Below, piece by piece: positions 8,153-15,168 of a stretch of DNA of 45,072 nucleotides. Position 1 is the stretch's first letter. Every line of letters begins with the position of its first letter. The stretch is from Alistipes sp. (lineage in GTDB: Bacteria; Bacteroidota; Bacteroidia; Bacteroidales; Rikenellaceae), in the NCBI GenBank assembly GCA_017621455.1, contig JAGATC010000021.1, positions 1 through 45,072 of the forward strand, read 5' to 3'. Below the pieces are notes generated by a model that made no database searches, was not told the DNA's origin, and saw only the letters and a program-made list of their open reading frames with translations. The position numbers and the translations under genes were made by a program.

Positions 8153-8806
8153 ATGGAAGAGTTAATGAAAACAGAATGGCTCGCCATAATCAATAGAAAG
8201 AGGAATGGTACATATCCAGAATGGACCTCGGAGCCGGTTGTATTAATAGAGGATACCGATGAGAGAGTTTTTGACATAGTTGACACAAAGGATTTAGGTG
8301 ATCCTATTGTGCGACCAAAAAATACAGGAACGGCAACTTACTACAACGGCGATGAGGTCAATCGATATCATATACGATTTATAAAGAATGAAGAGTTTTT
8401 TAATCAGTTCCGAATAGTAGATGCAAACGGGAAAATAAAGGATTGGGCTAAGGAGATGAGCCGACCTGATTATATTGTATATGACGTTTCGAATGAAAAA
8501 GTGTTTTTTATTATACATGAATTATCAGAAGGAAGCATTCAGAGCAAAAAGTCAAAAGCGATGAATCAGCTACTTAATATGGTGAGAATGTTGCATGAAG
8601 CTCCTCAAAGCAGGCAGTTTTGTGATTCTTTTCAAGAGCGACTTTGTTATGTGTCTGCAAGCGGATGTGTAACAGAAACACCTTTCGATATGGCAAATGG
8701 TTTTATGGAGGCATATAAGAATCTACCAGAACCATTGCCTTTAAATAATGCATCTATAGAACGCAGAGGTTTCAAGGCTTACCAAACGAATGTAGTAAAG
8801 TTGTAG
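8153..8806 (+). CDS. Unknown partner protein of the AAA ATPase (possible effector)
   Basis: This 217-residue soluble protein belongs to no family I can name. The start ATG is 3 nt after the ATPase stop; a second ATG four codons later is also possible. The central segment RPDYIVYDVSNEKVFFIIHELSEG (in part) followed by KKSK, about residues 102-134, alternates strands with Asp, Glu and Lys. It loosely resembles a PD-(D/E)XK nuclease core, but the E-x-K spacing is not canonical (ELS followed later by KK). There is no signal peptide and no membrane segment. Tight coupling to an ATPase without its own effector domain suggests that this protein is the effector or its regulator. Codon use is AT-rich like its neighbour. 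The pairing is seen; the function is a hypothesis. Confidence 0.5.
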   Translation: MEELMKTEWLAIINRKRNGTYPEWTSEPVVLIEDTDERVFDIVDTKDLGDPIVRPKNTGTATYYNGDEVNRYHIRFIKNEEFFNQFRIVDANGKIKDWAKEMSRPDYIVYDVSNEKVFFIIHELSEGSIQSKKSKAMNQLLNMVRMLHEAPQSRQFCDSFQERLCYVSASGCVTETPFDMANGFMEAYKNLPEPLPLNNASIERRGFKAYQTNVVKL

Positions 8807-8955
8807 CTTTAGACATCATACATTCCGATAACTCCTGCGTCATAAGTGGCAATTATCCTATGCTATAAATATTTAAACGTATAATTTTCTGTATCGACTT
8901 CAGTCCTTTATCCCTTTTGTCGGATGCAAAGGTTGCCAAACCTCTTTTAGAATAC

Positions 8956-9029
8956 GAAAAGGTCAAGCGGTAAACCGTTTGGAGCTGTTTCTTCCTCCGT
9001 TGGAGAGTAAACAGTTCCAAAACCTTTTC
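8956..9029. repeat. Imperfect inverted repeat (possible cruciform)
   Basis: Outer arms GAAAAGGT (8956-8963) and ACCTTTTC (9022-9029) and inner arms GGAGCTGTTT (8981-8990) and AAACAGTTCC (9009-9018, one mismatch) nest around a small CTCC/GGAG hairpin at the centre. There is no U-tract, so it is unlikely to be a simple terminator. A recombination site, an element end or a MITE remnant is possible. Confidence 0.5.
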
Positions 9030-9249
9030 CTATTCATCGGCTTGGCTTGAATCTGCATCCGGCAACGGAGATAAACGACTGACGAAATAGTAGAAACAAA
9101 GAACTGCATAAATAATAGGTCTTTTACTTGATGGCCTATCATTCAAACTGTTCTAAAATCTTTTCGTGGCTTATTATTTTCGACAGAGAGAAATTTGGCA
9201 AGCGGCAGATTTCACTCCCTCCAAAATAATAGATTGATAAGAGTGTGCT

Positions 9250-9280
9250 TTTGCCGTTCTTGGAAATTGTCGTACCTTTG
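9250..9280 (+). promoter_or_regulatory. Consensus Bacteroides promoter without a gene
   Basis: TTTG (9250-9253), exactly 19 nt, then TACCTTTG (9273-9280) is a full match to the Bacteroides sigma factor consensus. Downstream only a short open frame is found (ATG at 9297, stop at 9321-9323). The promoter probably belonged to a gene now lost, possibly a recombinase, judging from the mobile setting. Confidence 0.55.
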
Positions 9281-9439
9281 TGCCGAAAACGTGGAATGAT
9301 GGAAACATCAAACTGCAAATAGCACTGAAAAGAGAAGAAATGCCCTTTATTGACACGCTTTGAGTGTTAAGAAACAATAAAAATGTTAAATCTTCACCTT
9401 TTAGAATGCACCCTTAAAGGTTATGACCATATTTCTGAC

Positions 9440-9467
9440 TTATTACTCGCAAAATATTGAGTAATAA
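9440..9467. repeat. Perfect 9-bp inverted repeat at the LRR-gene break point
   Basis: TTATTACTC (9440-9448) and GAGTAATAA (9459-9467) are separated by 10 nt. The open frame of the truncated BspA-like gene begins inside the right arm (9461), so the repeat sits at the junction between scar DNA and the gene remnant. Confidence 0.5.
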
Positions 9468-10084
9468 CTGGTTGTAAATACTACGAATGCACTAATTTGA
9501 CAAGTGTATATTGCAAGTCTACAACTCCGCCAACTGCAACTGGATATAGTATATTCTCAACTTACGATTACAAATATAACGAAGATATACCTATTGGCTG
9601 TACTATTTATGTGCCTACGGCTTCAGTAGAGGCGTACAAGGCGGCAAAGGTTTGGAGCGACTACGCTCAGTATATCAAAGGCTACGACTTTGATAATGGG
9701 ATTATTGATAATGATGTAGAAATCAAGGTAGCTATTAGCTCGGTTGTTGATATCACTGGCAACCCTGACTATGAGCAGGATTACCCATCTGACTCTACAA
9801 TGTGCATCTATATAGAGGCAAATGGCAATGAGCTTAAGTCTATCAAGTTATACATTAGCACTAATATGCCTGCCGACACAAATCCTGAGGATGTTCTTGC
9901 ACTAAACGGTGCTAAGGATATGTCGGAACAATACATTCCAGATATGATCGAATATGGCTATACTCTTTCTGTTGTCACGGGTCTTACTCCAGGTACTACA
10001 TATGATATATTCCTTGGCATCACTACTATCTACGGTAAAACTCAATACTATCGTACACAGTACACTCCAGGTGCTGCTAAATAG
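9461..10084 (+). pseudogene. 5'-truncated BspA-like leucine-rich-repeat surface protein
   Basis: The frame is open from 9461 (after a TGA) to a TAA at 10082-10084, with no plausible native start. The first residues (CTNLTSVYCKSTTPP) are the classic end of a BspA-type LRR repeat, and IYVPTASVEAYKAAKVWSDY is the segment that normally closes the repeat array in these secreted proteins. About 130 more residues follow, ending in an FN3-like domain (VVTGLTPGTTYDIFLGITT). The signal peptide and most repeats are missing. The break coincides with an inverted repeat and with the end of AT-rich accessory DNA, so truncation by insertion or deletion is likely. The TTG at 9497 is not a credible start. Confidence 0.75.
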
Positions 10085-10140
10085 ATGATGAACTCATCAA
10101 CAGAAATGTTATCCATTAGAGTACAATATATCAAAAGCTA

Positions 10141-10208
10141 TATGAAGTAACATAACTGTTACTTCATATAATCACAAAGGCCTCCTTCGGGAAGCCTTTG
10201 TTGCTTTT
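10141..10208 (+). terminator. Two successive hairpins, terminator of the truncated LRR gene
   Basis: The first hairpin has a perfect 11-bp stem (10141-10151 and 10158-10168, TATGAAGTAAC with GTTACTTCATA). The second (CAAAGGC 10175-10181 and GCCTTTG 10194-10200, centred on TTCGG) is followed by TTGCTTTT and has the normal form of an intrinsic terminator. Confidence 0.75.
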
Positions 10209-10427
10209 AATATAGTGGTGTAAACACCACCTTCATATATACAATCCCCCTAAATCCCCCTTTAAGTTCGCTTCGCTCCTTTTCGTTGCTTCGGCTCGTC
10301 ATAACAAGCAAACTTATTCTGCTCTCGCCTTAATCGCAACGCTGACAAAGGGGGACTTGGTTGCGTTGTCGCTATCACAAGGAGTATATATCGAAGTAAT
10401 CGGGTTGCCGAAACTTATCCTATATGT
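10209..10427. other. Intergenic repeat-like sequence
   Basis: No gene is seen. The stretch begins with an iterated CCCCCTAAATCCCCC motif (10245-10259), has AAAGGGGGACTT about 90 nt later, and contains TTCGCTTCGCTCC and CAACGC/GCGTTG arms. It looks like a dispersed intergenic repeat or degraded MITE; it lies between two terminators. Confidence 0.35.
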
Positions 10428-10460
10428 AAAGCCTTCCCGCTCGGGAGGGCTTTCTTTTTA
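10428..10460. terminator. Terminator between the PUL and the truncated LRR gene
   Basis: An 11-bp stem with one wobble (AAAGCCTTCCC 10428-10438 and GGGAGGGCTTT 10443-10453) is followed by CTTTTTA on the plus strand. The stem is 25 nt past the stop of the minus-strand GH128 gene, so it may end that operon too, though the U-tract on that side is poor. Confidence 0.7.
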
Positions 10461-10485
10461 GCCCTTAATATAGCGGTGATTGGCA

Positions 10486-11802
10486 CTATCTTAATGATAG
10501 CCAGTTGATATTAACACGTCCAGCCATCACACCTACACGCATTACGCTCTCACCCTTAGCTGGCGTAACATAGACACGCTCCGCGCGCCAATTATTGTCA
10601 CCCGTGGCAGGGAAGGCGTGACGTACAACCTGATCACCGAGCGTAAACGTAAGGATTGCATCCGAGGGTGTTGTATAACGTACAAGAAGAGCACGTTCCG
10701 CACCATCTGGCGAGTATAAGCCATACTCAACCCACTGATTACCAAACATATCAGCAATCTCAAGAACACCTGTCACATCGGTTGTGGGCTGTAGCTGCAC
10801 GTATGGCTCCCAGCCACTCTCGGTGGCAGTCTCTGAGGCGTTGCACAAGCGGAACGACTCGGCGGGGATTACCTCCTCGGGCGAGTAGTAGGTAGTCTTA
10901 TCGAACGACGAGTAGTTTACATAGAGCTTGCCGAGTGCGGTCAGCGAAAGGGGCTGTGTCTTGGTAAGCAGCGCGTAGAATGGGTAGGTATTCTCATCGG
11001 CCGCACCACGAGGTATGAACCATGCGTAACCCGCCACGTTTGGGTCGCTCTCGAGGTAGCCGAGACACTGCGACATAAAGCGTGCCTGGGCCTTGGCGTC
11101 ACCTATGCTCTCCTCCCATGCGCAAAACTCTGTAAGCCAGATTGGTAGGTTGTACTTATAGAAGCGCTGCACGTAGCTCTTAAGTGCCGTGGGCGACGCC
11201 ATATAACAGTGTATCGCGATGCCATCGACATCCTCAATCGGCACTATTGAGAAGAACTCATCAAGCCACTTTATGGGGTCGTGGTAGTTGGCCAATGTAC
11301 CGTAGTTCATAGCAGGGGCTATCAGTTTCATATCCAACTCCTTAGCTAAGGCCACAAGACGTGGCCAGTGCTCAGCCGCCGCCTGTGGTGTCATATTTGC
11401 CTGGTCGGTGAGGTTAGGCTCGTTAAAGGCGAGGATATACTCCGTATCGGGATGCGCCTCCTTCCACTCGCGTATGCGGCTCTCGCTGAAGCTTCCATTC
11501 CATGCCATAGGATAGAAACGCATGTCATTGGCCACCATACTCTCGACAATAGAGGCGCCACCCTGCGCAGGGCCCCAATTATATGACCAGCTGACACCTT
11601 TAGACATAAGTTCCACATCCTCAACGAATTGGAAGTTGAACGAGACGCCACGTTTGGCGCTACGCTCCTGTCTAATCTCGTAGTTTAGGCGGATGCCCGA
11701 GACGTCCTCCTCGGGTTTGGTGCCGCTATCACTTGGTACTCTCTCCTCACACGCCACCATGCCCACGATAATAGCAGTGGCTACAATCCACAATCGCTTC
11801 AT
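10486..11802 (-). CDS. GH128 family endo-beta-1,3-glucanase lipoprotein
   Basis: This 438-residue protein has a lipoprotein signal (GMVACEERV, Cys18). The catalytic domain (about 50-300) has the GH128/Asl1-like signatures: KGVSWSYNWGP, FYPMAWN, AFNEPN with the likely acid/base Glu128, and WLTEFCAW with the likely nucleophile Glu225. The last 130 residues form a beta-sandwich ending in NINWLSLR, like a CBM6-type carbohydrate-binding module. GH128 enzymes cut beta-1,3-glucan. It is the last gene of the susC-led operon, 2 nt after the larger GH16 gene. The acidic residues right after the lipobox fit a surface export signal. Specificity comes from the family and was not measured. Confidence 0.85.
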   Translation of the reverse strand: MKRLWIVATAIIVGMVACEERVPSDSGTKPEEDVSGIRLNYEIRQERSAKRGVSFNFQFVEDVELMSKGVSWSYNWGPAQGGASIVESMVANDMRFYPMAWNGSFSESRIREWKEAHPDTEYILAFNEPNLTDQANMTPQAAAEHWPRLVALAKELDMKLIAPAMNYGTLANYHDPIKWLDEFFSIVPIEDVDGIAIHCYMASPTALKSYVQRFYKYNLPIWLTEFCAWEESIGDAKAQARFMSQCLGYLESDPNVAGYAWFIPRGAADENTYPFYALLTKTQPLSLTALGKLYVNYSSFDKTTYYSPEEVIPAESFRLCNASETATESGWEPYVQLQPTTDVTGVLEIADMFGNQWVEYGLYSPDGAERALLVRYTTPSDAILTFTLGDQVVRHAFPATGDNNWRAERVYVTPAKGESVMRVGVMAGRVNINWLSLR

Positions 11803-11804
11803 AG

Positions 11805-13034
11805 TTAGTTATTCTTTTGATATACACGCACATAGTCCACATACATACTCGCTTCACCCGAGCTGAGGGCTGTCACCTTATCTATATCCCAGATACCCGT
11901 AAAGTTACCACCCACAGCGAGGTTGAAGATGATGAAGAAGTCGTGGTGGAAGTAGTTTCCTGGCGACTTATCCGACGACTTATCATCGATGTTCATCATG
12001 AAGTAGGGCTCATTGTCGGGGTATAGGTGCAGGTCGAGATATGTTGCCACCTTTTTGTCATCCCACACGAGGGTGAAGAGGTGGAAGCCATCTTGTAGCG
12101 AATATGGGGCATCCGAGGCCTGAGCGTAGTTGGGATAGCCACCACCTTCGTAATAGCCCCAATGGCAAGCACCATTGAAGTAACGCTCCTGCATGCTACG
12201 ACGTATACCCGTAGAGTTACCCATCTCGAGGATGTCTATCTCGCCACAGCGGGGCCAGCCCACCTGCTTAAAGTCGGCACCCAATAGCCAGAATGCGGGC
12301 CACAGGCCATCAGCGGTCTTAGGCAGACGGATAAGAGCATCTACGCGGCCATGTGTAAAGGTGTAGCCATTGCTGGTGTTTACGCGACCCGACGATGCTG
12401 TCTTACCACGATACTGCTCCTTACGCGCCGTGAGTATGAGGCAGTGGCGCCCCGTCTCAGGCTCCTCGCCCATAGATACACCACGCGAGTCGTAGTATTG
12501 TAGCTCGTTGTTACCTCCGCCATTGCCGTTATCCTCGATAAGCCACTTCGTTAGGTCGAGCTCCGTAGAGTTAAACTCATCGCTCCACACCAAGGTGTAC
12601 TCCGCAGGGATTACCGCCTCGGGAATCTCATCGGGAAAGACCTTGTCGCTATTGGGGTCATTTGCCGTTGTTACCGTTAGCATCACCCACTCCGAAGGTC
12701 TATTCTTTGCTGCATCTGCGGGTAGTGCCTGCATCCTTACAGCATAGGCTGTTGTAGACTCAAGGCCCGCTACGGCATAGAATAGCTCAGATGTTGTTAC
12801 GGGCTCACCATCGTTAATGGCTATAGCGTAGCTACCAGCATCCTCGACGGCCTCCCAAACGAGCGTAAAGGAGTTCATCGTAAGCGACCCAGGGAAGATC
12901 GCAGGCACTGGCACGGCAAGCGGCGCGGCATCCTCGGGGGCTACCACCTCATTGTGATTTCCCGCGTTAGGCTCTTCTGCGCCGCACGCACCACATGCTA
13001 ATAGCAGCACGAATAGGATATATAGACGTTTCAT
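11805..13034 (-). CDS. GH16 family beta-glucanase (laminarinase-like) lipoprotein with FN3 domain
   Basis: The ATG at 13034 gives MKRLYILFVL and a normal lipoprotein signal. A GTG two codons upstream also fits the frame but is less likely. Residues about 38-125 form an FN3-like domain (GSLTMNSFTLVWEAVEDAGSYAI). The GH16 domain follows and has the catalytic motif GEIDILE (Glu265 nucleophile, Asp267, Glu270 acid/base), with WPAFWLLG before it and a DYVRVYQ end. The subgroup resembles GH16_3 laminarinases. It would cut beta-1,3- or mixed-linkage glucan at the cell surface. It sits between GH16 and GH128 genes with 18 and 2 nt gaps, so all belong to one operon. Its FN3 part resembles that of the glycan-binding lipoprotein encoded upstream (same AVRMQALPADAAKN / KVRALSGDTAKN pattern). 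Confidence 0.88.
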   Translation of the reverse strand: MKRLYILFVLLLACGACGAEEPNAGNHNEVVAPEDAAPLAVPVPAIFPGSLTMNSFTLVWEAVEDAGSYAIAINDGEPVTTSELFYAVAGLESTTAYAVRMQALPADAAKNRPSEWVMLTVTTANDPNSDKVFPDEIPEAVIPAEYTLVWSDEFNSTELDLTKWLIEDNGNGGGNNELQYYDSRGVSMGEEPETGRHCLILTARKEQYRGKTASSGRVNTSNGYTFTHGRVDALIRLPKTADGLWPAFWLLGADFKQVGWPRCGEIDILEMGNSTGIRRSMQERYFNGACHWGYYEGGGYPNYAQASDAPYSLQDGFHLFTLVWDDKKVATYLDLHLYPDNEPYFMMNIDDKSSDKSPGNYFHHDFFIIFNLAVGGNFTGIWDIDKVTALSSGEASMYVDYVRVYQKNN

Positions 13035-13052
13035 GACCACTGATTATTATCG

Positions 13053-13886
13053 TTACTGTTTCTGGTATATGCGCACGTAGTCTACCTTCATCACTACGCC
13101 ATCTGCAAACGACTCATCGTCGATGTCGCCCCCCATCAGGCCACCCATCGCGAGGTTAATTACTACGTAGAAGTAGCTGTTAAAGGGCCAGCGCGAGGCA
13201 TCCTCCACGCCATGGGGCTGATACTGCACGGCGGTAGCTACGCCATCGACCATAAATGTTATGCGGTCGTCACCAGCGTCGGCATCCTCCTCCCACAGAA
13301 GTCCGTAGGTGTGCCATACGCCCTCTACCCCACCCTCGGGCGTGTACTCCGCTGTCCAGTACTTACCATTCGAGGTGTTGCGCTCAAGCGTATGTAGCGC
13401 GTGCGACACTATGGTAGGACGCTGTCCCGCATGCTCCATAATATCTATCTCGCCACAGGCGGGCCATGCGCTCTGCGTGCCGAGCATCCAAAATGCTGGC
13501 CATGTACCACGCCCCTTGGGGAGCATCATGCGCGCCTCGATGTAGCCATACTTAAACTGTACCTTACCCTGAGAGTTGATGCGTCCCGAGGTGTACTCGC
13601 GGCCACCCATCTGCTCCTTGCGTGCCTCAATTACCAGACATCCATCCTCTATGCGGATGTTCTCCTTGCGGTCGGTGTAGTACTGCTGTTCCTGATTAGC
13701 ACCCACGGTGTTTTCAGCACTCCAGCAGATGGTGTTTAACTCGGTGCCATCAAACTCATCACCCCATATTTTGACATATCCCGCTATGGGGCTGTCGTTG
13801 TCGGGCGTGGGCTGTGGTGTAGGCTCGGGAGTGTCGTTGCTACAAGCCGCCAAAAGAAGTAGTATAGGAAAGATTACTCTACGCAT
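13053..13886 (-). CDS. GH16 family beta-glucanase (laminarinase-like) lipoprotein
   Basis: I place the start at 13886 (MRRVIFPILLLLAACSND), because it gives a clean lipoprotein signal; an in-frame ATG nine codons upstream is possible. The mature 277-residue protein is a Pro-rich linker plus a single GH16 domain: WPAFWMLG, then CGEIDIME with Glu146, Asp148 and Glu151, and VDYVRIYQKQ at the end. It lacks the FN3 domain of its neighbour. It probably cleaves the same beta-1,3-type glucan, perhaps at a different site or chain length. It follows the glycan-binding lipoprotein gene after about 240 nt, the longest gap inside the operon. Confidence 0.87.
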   Translation of the reverse strand: MRRVIFPILLLLAACSNDTPEPTPQPTPDNDSPIAGYVKIWGDEFDGTELNTICWSAENTVGANQEQQYYTDRKENIRIEDGCLVIEARKEQMGGREYTSGRINSQGKVQFKYGYIEARMMLPKGRGTWPAFWMLGTQSAWPACGEIDIMEHAGQRPTIVSHALHTLERNTSNGKYWTAEYTPEGGVEGVWHTYGLLWEEDADAGDDRITFMVDGVATAVQYQPHGVEDASRWPFNSYFYVVINLAMGGLMGGDIDDESFADGVVMKVDYVRIYQKQ

Positions 13887-13952
13887 CGTTACAATAGTTT
13901 TGGTTAGTGGCATAGCGGAGAACCAACCCCGCTATACCTAATTTATTTATGA

Positions 13953-13991
13953 GAGAAGGGAAAGCTACATTACCGCATTTCACCCCTTCTC
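13953..13991 (-). repeat. Inverted repeat within the PUL operon
   Basis: GAGAAGGG (13953-13960) and CCCTTCTC (13984-13991) can pair over a 23-nt loop, in the gap between the glycan-binding gene and the first GH16 gene. There is no T-run. It may protect or partly terminate the upstream susCD part, which is often expressed more than the enzymes, but this is inference. Confidence 0.35.
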
Positions 13992-14124
13992 ACGACCCGT
14001 TTTGTTATCAGAATGGTGCATACTTAAAGATTTGTCGCAGTCCGTAAAAGCGGAGTTTACAGAAGTGTAAATGAGCATTTTACAGAGAAGCTAAGCTTCG
14101 AAGATGCGCCATTATCACAACAAA

Positions 14125-15123
14125 CTATTTCTTGTAGATGAAGAATGCATCAATATCGAAGCCTGCAGGCATTGTGCCATCGTCACCCTGAACGACAGCA
14201 AGCACGTTCATACCCTCTGCTGGGATATTCTCAGCACGGTAGTAGAGACCCTTGCCGAAGAATACGGTCATTGGAATCTCGATCTCGTGCCACTCGCCAT
14301 CACGCTTGAAGCCATACTCAGCATTCTCATCGCCGATATATACCTTAGCCTCTGCCGAGTTGTCGTACATAACTACGCTGTAAGTACCTGTGTAAGTACC
14401 CATCCATGCCATGTGGAGGTAGTAGCCCTCACCATTAACCTTTGCAATCTCAGCAAGCTTGTCAAGCTCGGCCTTCTGGTTAGAGAAGAAGCCTGCGCCA
14501 AACCAACCCTTACCGTTGTAGATGAGTGATGTCCAAGCCTCGCCAGCATTGCCATAGTAGCCAAGACCTGATGGTGAGCCACCAAGAAGAGTCTCCTCCC
14601 AAACATATAGGAAGTTTGTTGTGTCGTTGGGACGATAGTCGGCCTTCACACGGTCCTTAACACTCTCATAAGATGTAGCGTCAAGCAGAATGAGGTAGTA
14701 GTCGGTGCCGTTGAGACAAGCGTGCGAGCTTGTGCCACCCTGCGATGCAGCCTTGGTGGTCACGGTGCAAGAGCCCCAGTCAGAGTCGAGGTTCTTAGCG
14801 GTATCACCCGACAAGGCACGCACCTTGAATGTGTAGGTAGTATCTGCCGTAAGGCCAGTAACCTGCACTGAGTTGATTGCAAGGCTCTGGGGGGCACCAT
14901 CGTTCACGCTGTAGAGGTAGCCAATAGCACCCTGCACTGCGGGCCATGCTACGGTGAAGCTGTTGGTTGTTACCGATGCCTGGTCTACGGTAGGAGCGGG
15001 TGTAGCAAGTGCCACAACGCCGTCGCCACCACCTGGAGTGGGATCGTCCTCACCACCCTTGTCACAACCTACGAATGCAACTGCCGCAAGGGCGATTGCC
15101 ATCATACTGAAGAACTTTTTCAT
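14125..15123 (-). CDS. Surface glycan-binding lipoprotein (SusE/SGBP position)
   Basis: This 332-residue lipoprotein has Cys20 followed by DKGGEDD, an acidic surface-export signal. Residues about 42-127 are an FN3-like domain (NSFTVAWPAVQGAIGYLYSVNDG). The C-terminal part (about 134-332) is rich in Tyr, Trp and Gly, reads as a beta-sandwich and ends in GFDIDAFFIYKK, like a carbohydrate-binding domain. No catalytic motif is seen. It directly follows susD, the usual place of the surface glycan-binding protein, and so probably captures the glucan for SusCD. The role rests on position and domain style. Confidence 0.7.
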   Translation of the reverse strand: MKKFFSMMAIALAAVAFVGCDKGGEDDPTPGGGDGVVALATPAPTVDQASVTTNSFTVAWPAVQGAIGYLYSVNDGAPQSLAINSVQVTGLTADTTYTFKVRALSGDTAKNLDSDWGSCTVTTKAASQGGTSSHACLNGTDYYLILLDATSYESVKDRVKADYRPNDTTNFLYVWEETLLGGSPSGLGYYGNAGEAWTSLIYNGKGWFGAGFFSNQKAELDKLAEIAKVNGEGYYLHMAWMGTYTGTYSVVMYDNSAEAKVYIGDENAEYGFKRDGEWHEIEIPMTVFFGKGLYYRAENIPAEGMNVLAVVQGDDGTMPAGFDIDAFFIYKK

Positions 15124-15168
15124 AGTGTAATTGTTTTTAGTTAATAGATTGAATTATTGATTGTTATA

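Larger units (their letters stand above)
8807..9460. other. Gene-free scar with cruciform and orphan promoter
   Basis: No credible gene is present in these 654 bp. The stretch holds a long imperfect inverted repeat (8956-9029) and a consensus promoter (9250-9280) that leads only into stop-rich sequence and an eight-codon frame (9297-9323). It ends at an inverted repeat (9440-9467) against a truncated LRR gene. This mix is what a decayed or excised mobile element would leave. Confidence 0.5.

Noticed and set aside
7016..8806. The ATPase cassette as a known Gabija or PARIS system
   Set aside because: The ATPase has no TOPRIM domain, and the partner is neither a UvrD-like helicase nor a DUF4435-type protein by its visible motifs.
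9497..10084. A complete 195-residue gene starting at TTG 9497
   Set aside because: The frame starts within an LRR repeat and lacks a signal peptide; it is the end of a larger, truncated gene.
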